The translations under genes were made by a program, and so were the position numbers. Below are positions 7,015-13,682 of a stretch of 14,146 bases of DNA, one piece after another (position 1 is the first letter of the stretch; the number at the start of each line of letters is the position of its first letter). Below the pieces are notes generated by a model that was not told the DNA's origin, searched no databases, and saw only the letters and a program-made list of their open reading frames with translations. Source of the DNA: DASRPD01 sp035646535 (GTDB lineage Bacteria; Actinomycetota; Acidimicrobiia; IMCC26256; JANYLB01); assembly GCA_035646535.1 (NCBI GenBank), contig DASRPD010000022.1:1-14146 (forward strand), in the 5' to 3' direction.

Positions 7015-7839
7015 GTGAATGACGCCGGGCCCGCCCAGCCGTCCCCGAGCCCCACCGGCGAGCGCGGCGTCGTACGCGCGGTCGCGATCCCCTCCGAGCA
7101 TGGTGGGTGGGGCCTCACCATCGAGCCCGCGCTGCTCGGATTGCTCGTCGCTCCGAGTGGAGCGGGAGCCGCGCTCGGCCTCGCCGCGTTCGTGACCTTC
7201 CTGGCTCGCACGCCGGTGAAGATCTGGCTGGTCGACCGGACGCGGCACCACCATCGCCTCGAACGGACCCGTGTGGCCGGTTGGATCGCAATCAGCGAAG
7301 CCGTGATCATCGTCGGGCTCGTCGCGCTCGCGTCGCTGACCGCGTCGGGCGCGTTCTGGATCCCGCTCGTGATCGCGTCGCCGCTCGTCGCCGTACAACT
7401 CGGCTTCGATGCCCGCAGCCGGAGCCGGCGACTATTGCCCGAGTTGGCCGGCGCCATCGCGATCAGCGCGGTGGTTGGCGCGATCGTGTTGGCCGGCGGC
7501 GGAGCCGGCACGCTGGCGGCGGCGCTCTGGCTGATCGTCGCGGCACGCGTGATCGCGTCGATCCCGTTCGTCCGCCTCCACGTGTGGCGACTCCACGGAC
7601 GATCGGCGCGACCGGCTACCGCGCTCGCCGCCCAGGTGATCGCGGTCGCGACTGCCGCGGTGGCTGCGGTGCTGGATCGCCAGGTCCTGGCCGGCACGGG
7701 CACCATCGTCGCCGTCGCCGTCTACCAGGCGGTCGCGGTACGAAGAAAGCCCTGGTCCGCACGGGCACTCGGCATCGAGCAGACCATCGTCGGCGTGACC
7801 GTCGTCATCGTGACCGCACTGGGTGTGGCCGTGGCGTGA
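7015..7839 (+). CDS. YwiC-like family integral membrane protein
   Basis: The protein is 274 aa with a GTG start. After a polar head of about 23 residues comes IPSEHGGWG, the most recognisable motif of the YwiC-like family, followed by PALLGLL and FLARTPVKIW. The rest is strongly hydrophobic, with roughly seven or eight predicted transmembrane segments separated by short Arg-rich loops (for example VDRTRHHHRLERTRV and DARSRSRRLLPE). The Bacillus namesake sits near nitrate respiration genes, but the family has no established function and no such genes occur here. Its promoter may lie near 6889. It is convergent with the sulfatase gene, 29 bp away. Family call is fairly sure; role unknown. Confidence 0.82.
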   Translation: MNDAGPAQPSPSPTGERGVVRAVAIPSEHGGWGLTIEPALLGLLVAPSGAGAALGLAAFVTFLARTPVKIWLVDRTRHHHRLERTRVAGWIAISEAVIIVGLVALASLTASGAFWIPLVIASPLVAVQLGFDARSRSRRLLPELAGAIAISAVVGAIVLAGGGAGTLAAALWLIVAARVIASIPFVRLHVWRLHGRSARPATALAAQVIAVATAAVAAVLDRQVLAGTGTIVAVAVYQAVAVRRKPWSARALGIEQTIVGVTVVIVTALGVAVA

Positions 7840-7841
7840 TC

Positions 7842-7863
7842 CCGACGAGCGCGCCAACGTCGG
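7842..7863. terminator. Hairpin between convergent YwiC-like and sulfatase genes
   Basis: CCGACG (7842-7847) and CGTCGG (7858-7863) pair as a 6-bp stem with a 10-nt loop, within the 29-bp gap between the two stop codons. There is no T-tract, so a bidirectional terminator is plausible but weakly supported. Confidence 0.4.
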
Positions 7864-7868
7864 AGCAG

Positions 7869-9347
7869 TCATCCCGCGAAAGCCGGACCGACAGCCATGG
7901 TCACGTCCCACTCCCGTCCGTACCGCTGCCTGAACAGCAGGTAGCGCGACACCATCGCCTGACCCGTACCGCCGTTCCAGAGGTCGTAGCGCGGATCCGC
8001 GTGAGCCTCGAAGAACGCTCGGAGACGAGCGGAGAGCGACGCGACCGTCTCGGCCCGATCGGGTTCTGTGGCGACGTTGTCCCACTGCTCCGGATCGACG
8101 ACCAGGTCGTACAGCTCGGGCAACCCCGTCGCCTCGAGGTGCTCGGTGTAGAGAAACTCCCGCGTGCGGATCGAACGGGCCGTCTCGGCCTCGAAGAAGG
8201 CTTCGTCCTGCCAGCCCTCGAGCGCGTCGCCGGCCAGCGCGGGGGCGAAGCTCCGTCCGGGCGACCCGTCGACCGTGACGTCGTCGATGCCCAGGTGGTC
8301 GAGGATCGTGGGAAACAGGTCGTAGTGCGAAACCACGTGGTCCACGACGCGCTGCACCTGCACCGTGCCGGGGCAGCGGACGATGAGTGGAACCTGGAAC
8401 GTCACGTCGTGCACGAAGGGCGGATCGGTCCCCTGCGGGTGGCCCCACAGGCCACGCTGGCCGTAGGGGTTGCCCTGATCGGTGGTGACGATGACCAGTG
8501 TGTCCTCGGTGAGTCCTTCCTCGGCGAGAGCATCGACGACCCGACCGATCGAGTGGTCGACGAGCGCGTTCTGCGCGGCGATGTTGGCTCGGGTCGCCTG
8601 GTCGTTGTGCATGCGTACGGTCCACCAGAGGTTGTTGAACGCGCTCGCGAGCGTGTACTCCTCGGCCGGGTCGAGATCGAAGTCGAAGGGCGCGGCCAGC
8701 GAGCGGATGAGGCGATCGTCCACCGGCGGGAACGGGCGGAAGCTCCGGTTCGCGAACCGCTCATAGAAGGGGTTGCGCGGGTCAGCGCCGACGACCGTCG
8801 GAGGCAGGAAGAAGGGCCGGGTCCGGTCACGAGACCTCACGTACTCGATCGCGCGGTCGCTGAAGTGCTCGACGATGTGCCGGCCTTCCACGCGCTCCAC
8901 GACACCATCGGCGTAGACCTCGTTGTCGTAGAAATCGGTCGTGTGACCCTTGGTGAACGCGATCCAGTGGTCGAAGCCATGGCCGGGGCACCGGAAGTTG
9001 CCGAGGTGCCACTTGCCCACCATCGCGGTGGCATACCCGTTGGCGCGAAGCGTGTACGGGAGCGTGCGGAACTCCCTCGTCACGTCGTAGTCGTCGGCCT
9101 TGGGGATCACGTCGTCGTCGGGCATGGCGATGTGAACTCCGTGCTGACTCGGCATGAGACCGGTGAGGATCGACGCGCGCGTCGGCGAGCAAAGCCCGCT
9201 CGTACAGAACGCGCGCAGGAACCGAGCCCCCTCGCGAGCGAGACGGTCGATCCGGGGCGTCTCGTGCTCGACATTGCGGTAGCAGCCGAGGGAGTCCGCC
9301 GACTGGTTGTCGGTCACCAGCATCACGACATTCGGCTGCGATGACAT
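7869..9347 (-). CDS. Type I sulfatase (formylglycine-dependent, alkaline phosphatase fold)
   Basis: The protein is 492 aa from ATG 9347; an in-frame GTG at 9353 would add two residues. GLCSPTRASILTG carries the CxPxR signature, with Cys53 expected to become formylglycine. Further motifs are VTDNQSADSLGCY near the N terminus, GKWHLG (Lys112, His114), and VTTDQGNPYGQRGLWGHPQG in the second half, with Asp290. LPELYDLVVDPEQWDNVA is the usual C-terminal landmark. Sulfatases hydrolyse sulfate esters. The metal site appears altered: positions usually Asp-Asp and Asp-Asn read Asp-Asn and Asp-Gln. No signal peptide is visible, so it should be cytoplasmic. No formylglycine-generating enzyme is in the window. 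It is divergent from the DsbA-like gene with about 45 bp between starts, and I see no clear promoter or ribosome site for it. Confidence 0.92.
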   Translation of the reverse strand: MSSQPNVVMLVTDNQSADSLGCYRNVEHETPRIDRLAREGARFLRAFCTSGLCSPTRASILTGLMPSQHGVHIAMPDDDVIPKADDYDVTREFRTLPYTLRANGYATAMVGKWHLGNFRCPGHGFDHWIAFTKGHTTDFYDNEVYADGVVERVEGRHIVEHFSDRAIEYVRSRDRTRPFFLPPTVVGADPRNPFYERFANRSFRPFPPVDDRLIRSLAAPFDFDLDPAEEYTLASAFNNLWWTVRMHNDQATRANIAAQNALVDHSIGRVVDALAEEGLTEDTLVIVTTDQGNPYGQRGLWGHPQGTDPPFVHDVTFQVPLIVRCPGTVQVQRVVDHVVSHYDLFPTILDHLGIDDVTVDGSPGRSFAPALAGDALEGWQDEAFFEAETARSIRTREFLYTEHLEATGLPELYDLVVDPEQWDNVATEPDRAETVASLSARLRAFFEAHADPRYDLWNGGTGQAMVSRYLLFRQRYGREWDVTMAVGPAFAG

Positions 9348-9378
9348 CGGCACAGCTTCGCATGCCCGGCACTCCCGC

Positions 9379-9384
9379 TAGCCT
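9379..9384 (+). promoter_or_regulatory. -10 box of the DsbA-like gene, leaderless arrangement
   Basis: TAGCCT is followed by 8 nt and the ATG at 9393. An ATG at 9387 lies only 2 nt after the box, upstream of the expected transcript start, so 9393 is the better start. The box sits in the 45-bp divergent region shared with the sulfatase gene. Confidence 0.5.
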
Positions 9385-9392
9385 CGATGATC

Positions 9393-10088
9393 ATGGTGAA
9401 CGACATGTCGAGCGACACATCGCCTGGCCGGATCGGGTTCCACTTCGACGTCATGTGCCCGTGGGCCTACCAGGGCGCCGTGTGGATCCGCGACGTCCGT
9501 GACCAGACCGGGCTCGAGATCGACTGGCGCTTCTTCTCGCTCGAGGAGATCAACCACGTCGACGGCAAGAAGCACCCGTGGGAACGTCGATGGTCCTACG
9601 GCTGGGGGATGCTGCGGGTTGCCGCGCTGCTCCGCCGGACATCGATGGATGACTGCGACCGGTTCTACGAAGCCGCCGGCCGGGCGCTCCACGTGGACGG
9701 GCGCAAGCCGCACCGTCCGGAGGTCGCAGCCGAGCTGCTCGCCGAGCTCGGTCTCGATCCCGGCCTCGTCGACGCCGCGATCGCGGACGAGACCACCCAT
9801 GCCGATGTGAAGGCCGATCACGACGAAGTGGTCGGCCACGGCGGCTTCGGTGTCCCCACGCTCGTGTTCGAGGACGGCTCCCACCTCTACGGCCCGGTCA
9901 TCACCCCCGCGCCGACCGGCGACGACGCGCTCGCGCTCTGGGACCTCGTCTCTGCGACGCGGCGATTCCCGCACCTCTACGAGCTCAAGCGACCCAAGAC
10001 CTCGGCCGATCTCGGCCACATCGCGGACCAGTTCGCGCCATACCTCTCGGCCCGCGACTGGGAGACGCGCGTCAAACCCGCGCTCTGA
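9393..10088 (+). CDS. DsbA/FrnE-like thioredoxin-fold protein related to mycothiol-dependent nitroreductase Rv2466c, CPWA active site
   Basis: The protein is 231 aa. FDVMCPWAYQGAVWI carries the active site on the first helix: Cys22-Pro-Trp-Ala25. A helical insertion follows (about residues 50-145), then GFGVPTLVFEDG with the cis-proline Pro155, then LYGPVITPAPTG. The C-terminal stretch FPHLYELKRPKT closely resembles the YPHFFELKRTRT end of Rv2466c, a mycothiol-dependent reductase with a CPWC site. Here the second cysteine is alanine, so disulfide exchange by the usual two-cysteine route is not possible; a monothiol mechanism using mycothiol, or a non-redox role, is inferred. No signal peptide, so cytoplasmic. 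The P450 gene follows 36 bp later on the same strand but has its own promoter-like sequence. Confidence 0.85.
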   Translation: MVNDMSSDTSPGRIGFHFDVMCPWAYQGAVWIRDVRDQTGLEIDWRFFSLEEINHVDGKKHPWERRWSYGWGMLRVAALLRRTSMDDCDRFYEAAGRALHVDGRKPHRPEVAAELLAELGLDPGLVDAAIADETTHADVKADHDEVVGHGGFGVPTLVFEDGSHLYGPVITPAPTGDDALALWDLVSATRRFPHLYELKRPKTSADLGHIADQFAPYLSARDWETRVKPAL

Positions 10089-10113
10089 CGGCCGCCCGTC
10101 GAAGCGGTAGGTT
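10085..10113 (+). promoter_or_regulatory. Promoter of the P450 gene
   Basis: CTGACG (10085-10090), overlapping the stop codon of the DsbA-like gene, and TAGGTT (10108-10113) are separated by 17 nt, a good sigma-70-type spacing. The ATG at 10125 is 11 nt after the -10 box, predicting a leader of only a few nucleotides. No ribosome site is visible. Confidence 0.5.
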
Positions 10114-10124
10114 CCGCGCCAGCG

Positions 10125-11359
10125 ATGCCCGAGACGCTGCCCTTCGATCTGACCGACCTCGACAACTTCGCGGCCGGCTTCCCCCACGATCTCTTCGCGC
10201 GCCATCGCCGTGACGCCCCGGTCTGCTGGCACGAACCGACCGAGCACACCCCTGACGGCGAGGGATCTGGTCGGTCGCGACCTACGAACATGTCCATGCC
10301 GTTCTGGGCGACGCGGTCACGCACTCCTCCGAGACGGGCGGGGACCGCCCCTACGGCGGGACGCTCATCCAGGATCTGCCGATCGCGGGCATCGTCTTGA
10401 ACATGATGGACGACCCTCGCCACCAGCGGGTCCGCCGGCTCGTGAGCATGGGCCTGACCCCGCAGGCCGTGCAGCGCCTGGAGCACGAGCTGCGGCGCCG
10501 CACCCGGGTCCTGCTCGACCAGGTGGAGGACGGAGTCGCGGTGGACTTCCTCACCGATGTCGCCGTCGAGCTGCCCATGCAGACCATCTGCATCCTGCTG
10601 GGCGTGCCGGAAGAGGACCGTCACGAGCTGTTCGAGTGCGTGGAGCACGTGTTCGACTTCCGCGAAGGCCGGGCGAGCTTCGACACGACCGAGGCCGGTG
10701 CCGCCGCGCAGACCTGGATGTTCGACTACGGCGCCGACCTCATCGCCGAGCGGCGCCGCCAACCCGGTGATGACATGTTGTCGGTCGCCGTGCACGCGAC
10801 ACTGCCCGAAGTCGACCCCCCGACCCTCACCGACGACGAGCTCTTCGCGTTCTTCATGTTGCTCTTCTCGGCCGGCTCGGAGACCACCCGCAACGCAATC
10901 GCCGGTGGTGTGCTCGCACTGATCGAGAACCCGGCCCAGCTCGACGCGCTCCGCGCCGACCCCGACCTACCCCCAGGCGCGCTCGAGGAGATCTTCCGGT
11001 GGACGACACCGTCGCCGTCGAAGCGCCGCACCGCGACCTGTGAGACCGAGCTCGGCGGGCACAACGTTGCACCCGGCGACAAGGTGGTGATCTGGGAAGG
11101 CTCGGCCAATCGCGATGAGCTCGTCTTCGATCGGCCGATGGACTTCGACATCCGCCGCGACCCGAACCCGCACCTCGCGTTCGGCCGCGGTGTCCACCAT
11201 TGCCTCGGCGCGAACCTGGCCCGGCTCGAGACACGCGTGATCCTGGAAGAGCTCCTCTCGCGCTTCGCCTCCTGGGAACAGGCCGGCCCGGTGGAGTGGA
11301 CCCGCAGCAACCGCCACACCGGTATCCGTCACCTCCCTCTCCGACTCCGCCGACCCTGA
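10125..11359 (+). pseudogene. Cytochrome P450, frame broken near codon 47
   Basis: The N-terminal frame from ATG 10125 (MPETLPFDLTDLDNFAAGFP, then HEPTEHTPDGEG) is typical for a soluble bacterial P450. It shifts at about 10263-10268. The natural continuation WSVATYEHVHAVLGDAVTH is in another frame that stays open to 11359. A missing base in GGATCTGG (expected GGxTTCTGG, Gly-Phe-Trp) explains it. With one base restored the protein is 411 aa with every hallmark: FSAGSETT (Ala250-Thr254), EIFR (Glu289, Arg292) and FGRGVHHCLG (Cys360 heme ligand). It resembles the actinobacterial CYP125/CYP142-type sequences, and the substrate is unknown. The downstream frame has an ATG at 10403 but would lack the N-terminal sheet. 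Because all motifs are intact, a recent mutation or a sequencing or assembly error is likelier than old decay. Confidence 0.85.
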
Positions 11360-11369
11360 ACCTCAGCGC

Positions 11370-11409
11370 GGTTGTTCTACCGCGGTTGTTCTACCCCGGT
11401 TGTTCTACC
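11370..11409. repeat. Three-copy tandem repeat, GGTTGTTCTACC with 14-bp period
   Basis: Identical 12-mers GGTTGTTCTACC occupy 11370-11381, 11384-11395 and 11398-11409, separated by GC and CC. They lie in the 101-bp gap between the convergent P450 and methyltransferase genes, 10 bp after the P450 stop. The unit is AT-richer than its surroundings. A 10-bp palindrome GGGCGCGCCC (11412-11421) follows. No transposase or att-like structure is visible, and the role is unknown. Confidence 0.85.
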
Positions 11410-11460
11410 GCGGGCGCGCCCAGGCGGTGCCCGGAGTGACCTTCTCCGACGATGCCCGCG

Positions 11461-12282
11461 TCAGAGCACCGCGATGACCTCGACGGGCGCGAAGGTCTCG
11501 GCCGTGAGGGAGGCGATGAGGTTGGCCATCTTCGCCCCGAAGTCGGCGCCCATCACAAGATGCAACCCGAGCGGCGGCGGGACGTCACTACTGGAGGCCG
11601 CGCGAACCCGTCGAACGAACTCAATCGCGAACTCGCGCCGATCGCGCGACGCCGTGACCATGAACCCCGCGGCCTCCAACAGCTCCCGGTACCGGGCCGG
11701 CGCCTCCACGAAGCTGATATCCGGCGTCGACGCCCACGGCAGCGGGTAATCCACCTCGCCGGGACCCACGCGCATGACGTCGTAGATCGCGAAGAACCCG
11801 CCGGGACGCAGCACGCGGGCGACCTCGGCGCAGAGCCTCGCCTTGTCCTCGATGTTCATACCGACGTGCAACATGTACGCGCCGTCGAACGACTCGGCCT
11901 CGTACGGCAGTGCGAGCGCGCTGGCGCGCTCACAGCGCACCAGGTCATCGAGACCGACCATCGCGTTTAGCCGGTTCGCGAGCTGCAGGTGCTCGTCGGT
12001 GAGATCGACCCCGACGATCTCGCAGCCGTGCTCGGCTGCGACGTGGCGCGCCGGCCCACCGATTCCGCAGCCGACGTCCAGGAGGCAGACCGCGTCGGTG
12101 AGGCCCAGCTGTGACGTCAGGTCGGAGGTCGCCGCCGCGCCACCGAGGTGGAACTCGTCGACGGGTGTGAGATCCGCGGCCGAGAGCGCGGTAACTTCGA
12201 GGCCGGCCGCGGCGATCCCGGCCATGATCACATCCTCGAGATCGCCGAGGTGATAGTGGTGAGCGACCGCACCATCATCCAT
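11461..12282 (-). CDS. Class I SAM-dependent methyltransferase
   Basis: The protein is 273 aa. Motif I, LLDVGCGIGGPARHVA, lies at residues 67-82 and binds S-adenosylmethionine. The acidic end of strand 2 is EIVGVDLT (Asp93). FDGAYMLHVGMNIEDK and VLRPGGFFAIYDVM are the usual post-motifs. A preceding segment of about 60 residues and the phrase VDYPLPWA recall small-molecule N- or O-methyltransferases of the sarcosine/dimethylglycine methyltransferase type; the acceptor cannot be named. The ATG at 12282 is preceded by TAGGCT at exactly 6 nt and no ribosome site, indicating a leaderless message. The serine hydrolase gene lies 144 bp upstream on the same strand, so independent transcription is likely. 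Confidence 0.9.
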   Translation of the reverse strand: MDDGAVAHHYHLGDLEDVIMAGIAAAGLEVTALSAADLTPVDEFHLGGAAATSDLTSQLGLTDAVCLLDVGCGIGGPARHVAAEHGCEIVGVDLTDEHLQLANRLNAMVGLDDLVRCERASALALPYEAESFDGAYMLHVGMNIEDKARLCAEVARVLRPGGFFAIYDVMRVGPGEVDYPLPWASTPDISFVEAPARYRELLEAAGFMVTASRDRREFAIEFVRRVRAASSSDVPPPLGLHLVMGADFGAKMANLIASLTAETFAPVEVIAVL

Positions 12283-12426
12283 CGTCGGAGCCTACGGGTG
12301 CGGCGCCCGCGTCGCGCTGCTGGGCCGTGTCAAGACCGTCGCCAAGGCATCCAGACCAGGGATTCGGCCGGTGCGCTCATCGCGGCGGAGACCGTCGAGG
12401 TGAGCCGTTCGGCTGCCGGGCACCGA
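12283..12426. other. 144-bp intergenic stretch between methyltransferase and serine hydrolase genes
   Basis: Apart from the methyltransferase -10 box and an isolated TTGACA on the minus strand (12328-12333), I see no RNA gene, strong hairpin or convincing coding frame here. Confidence 0.4.
12289..12294 (-). promoter_or_regulatory. -10 box of the methyltransferase gene, leaderless arrangement
   Basis: The minus strand reads TAGGCT-N6-ATG. A perfect TTGACA occurs at 12328-12333, but it is 33 nt from this box, too far to act as its -35. Confidence 0.6.
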
Positions 12427-13593
12427 TCAGCTCGGCGCGGAGCTCCGGGCGAGATCGGCGATGACGCGTTCGAGCGGATCCTCGTCGAAGTCGTCGTCGT
12501 TGGCCTGGTTCGTCGTGCGCGCGAACGTGAGGTCGAGTCGCGGGCAGTGGACGGTCTGTGTCCCCCAGTAGCCCCGGTGGCCGAAGCAGCGTTCACCGTC
12601 GACATCGAACGTGAAGATGCCCATCCCGGCACCCTCGTCGCGTCCGGCCCCGGAGATCTTCGTCATGGTCCGCAACGTGGACCGCTTGGCGAAGACCTCC
12701 CCGTGGAACAGTGCACGGAAGAAGCGGGTGAGGTCCCCCACCGTCGAGACGAGCCCACCACCGCCGTAGAGGTCGCTCGACGCGTCGAGCGTGATGTTGT
12801 CGTAGTCGTCGTAGTACTGGTGCGCTCGCGGCGCCGAGCCGGCCGGCGTGGGCTCGAGGTCCTCCCAGTAGGTGTCGTCCAGGCCGAGCCGCCGGAAGTG
12901 GAGCAGGTCGCGCACCGCGTCCGGAAGGGGCTTGCCCGCGCTGCGCTCGAGGATCTCACCGGCCAGGACGTAGCCGGTGTCGGAGTACCCGAACACCTCG
13001 CCCGGCGCGCCGAGCGGATCGCCGTGGCGGGTCGCGAACCGGAGCTGCTCGCGCCTCGTCCAGTGGTGGCCGGGGTCGTCGACGTTGACGGCGTCGTACT
13101 CGTCGCTCGTCGCGTAGTCGAACAGGCCCGATGTGTGTCGGAGGAGCTGGCGGGCGGTGATGCGATCCGGTCGGTACCCATCCGCGCGCAGGATCCGCCG
13201 GGTGCGCTTCGAGAGGTACTCCGAGACCGGTGCGTCGAGCCGCACCTCGTGGGATTCGACGAGGCGCAACACGGCGGCGGCCACCAACGTCTTGGTCATG
13301 CTCGCCACCCGAAATGGAGTCTCGGCGGTGAGTGGGATGCCTGCATCGACATCCGCGAGACCCGTCGCGGCGGTGACGTCCAGGCCGGGCGCGCGGATCG
13401 CGACCGCCTCGCCCGGGATGGTCGGGTCGGCCACGACGTCGGCCTCCAAGGCGGCCACGATCCGAGCCCGCTCGGCCGTGACATCACCGGCCTCGGCCAC
13501 GACCGGCACAGCACCCTCGACGAGCAGCACCCCCGCGAGCAGCAAGACACCGGTGGCCGTGACCACGGCACGGAGCCGACGCCTGATGACCAC
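12427..13593 (-). CDS. Exported serine hydrolase of the class C beta-lactamase/DD-peptidase family
   Basis: The protein is 388 aa from a GTG at 13593. It starts with a signal peptide or membrane anchor (RRRLR, then hydrophobic residues 9-33). RVASMTKTLV holds the SxxK motif, Ser98 and Lys101. LLRHTSGLFDYA is a family landmark. FGYSDTGYVLAGEIL holds Tyr203-Ser-Asp205, where the usual motif is Tyr-Ser/Ala-Asn. CFGHRGYWG holds His339-Arg-Gly341 in place of Lys/His-Thr-Gly. Relatives include R61-type DD-carboxypeptidases and esterases, so this could trim peptidoglycan or hydrolyse esters or lactams; resistance to antibiotics is not implied. An upstream ATG at 13704 would add 37 residues with no resemblance to a signal peptide. 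TACCGT exactly 6 nt before the GTG supports 13593. Confidence 0.9.
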   Translation of the reverse strand: MVIRRRLRAVVTATGVLLLAGVLLVEGAVPVVAEAGDVTAERARIVAALEADVVADPTIPGEAVAIRAPGLDVTAATGLADVDAGIPLTAETPFRVASMTKTLVAAAVLRLVESHEVRLDAPVSEYLSKRTRRILRADGYRPDRITARQLLRHTSGLFDYATSDEYDAVNVDDPGHHWTRREQLRFATRHGDPLGAPGEVFGYSDTGYVLAGEILERSAGKPLPDAVRDLLHFRRLGLDDTYWEDLEPTPAGSAPRAHQYYDDYDNITLDASSDLYGGGGLVSTVGDLTRFFRALFHGEVFAKRSTLRTMTKISGAGRDEGAGMGIFTFDVDGERCFGHRGYWGTQTVHCPRLDLTFARTTNQANDDDFDEDPLERVIADLARSSAPS

Positions 13594-13599
13594 CGTCCG

Positions 13600-13605
13600 A
13601 CGGTA
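13600..13605 (-). promoter_or_regulatory. -10 box of the serine hydrolase gene, leaderless arrangement
   Basis: The minus strand reads TACCGT-N6-GTG. This decides the start at 13593 over an upstream ATG at 13704. A recognisable -35 is absent. Confidence 0.5.
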
Positions 13606-13682
13606 CCCGCAGCCGACCTCTGACCGCGCCCGTCCGCCACGAAGTGGGACGTTCGGCACTGCCGGACGGGCCCCGAGGGCCC

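Noticed and set aside
7107..9344. Very long plus-strand open frame (745 codons) over the YwiC-like and sulfatase genes
   Set aside because: It crosses two well-supported genes in another frame or strand, has low-complexity Arg/Gly composition and shows no domain.
10255..10275. Programmed ribosomal frameshift in the P450
   Set aside because: There is no slippery heptamer, stop-codon pause or stimulatory hairpin at the break, and P450s are not known to use frameshifting. A missing base is simpler.
11370..11409. CRISPR-like array or LexA box cluster
   Set aside because: The spacers are only 2 bp, so it is not a CRISPR array. The unit lacks the paired GAAC/GTTC spacing of actinobacterial SOS boxes.
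12328..12333. Perfect TTGACA as -35 of the methyltransferase promoter
   Set aside because: It is 33 nt from the -10 box that matches the start codon, and no second -10 lies 16-18 nt away.
12148..13623. Plus-strand open frame of 491 codons opposite the methyltransferase and serine hydrolase
   Set aside because: It is antisense to two genes with clear catalytic motifs and shows no recognisable domain itself.
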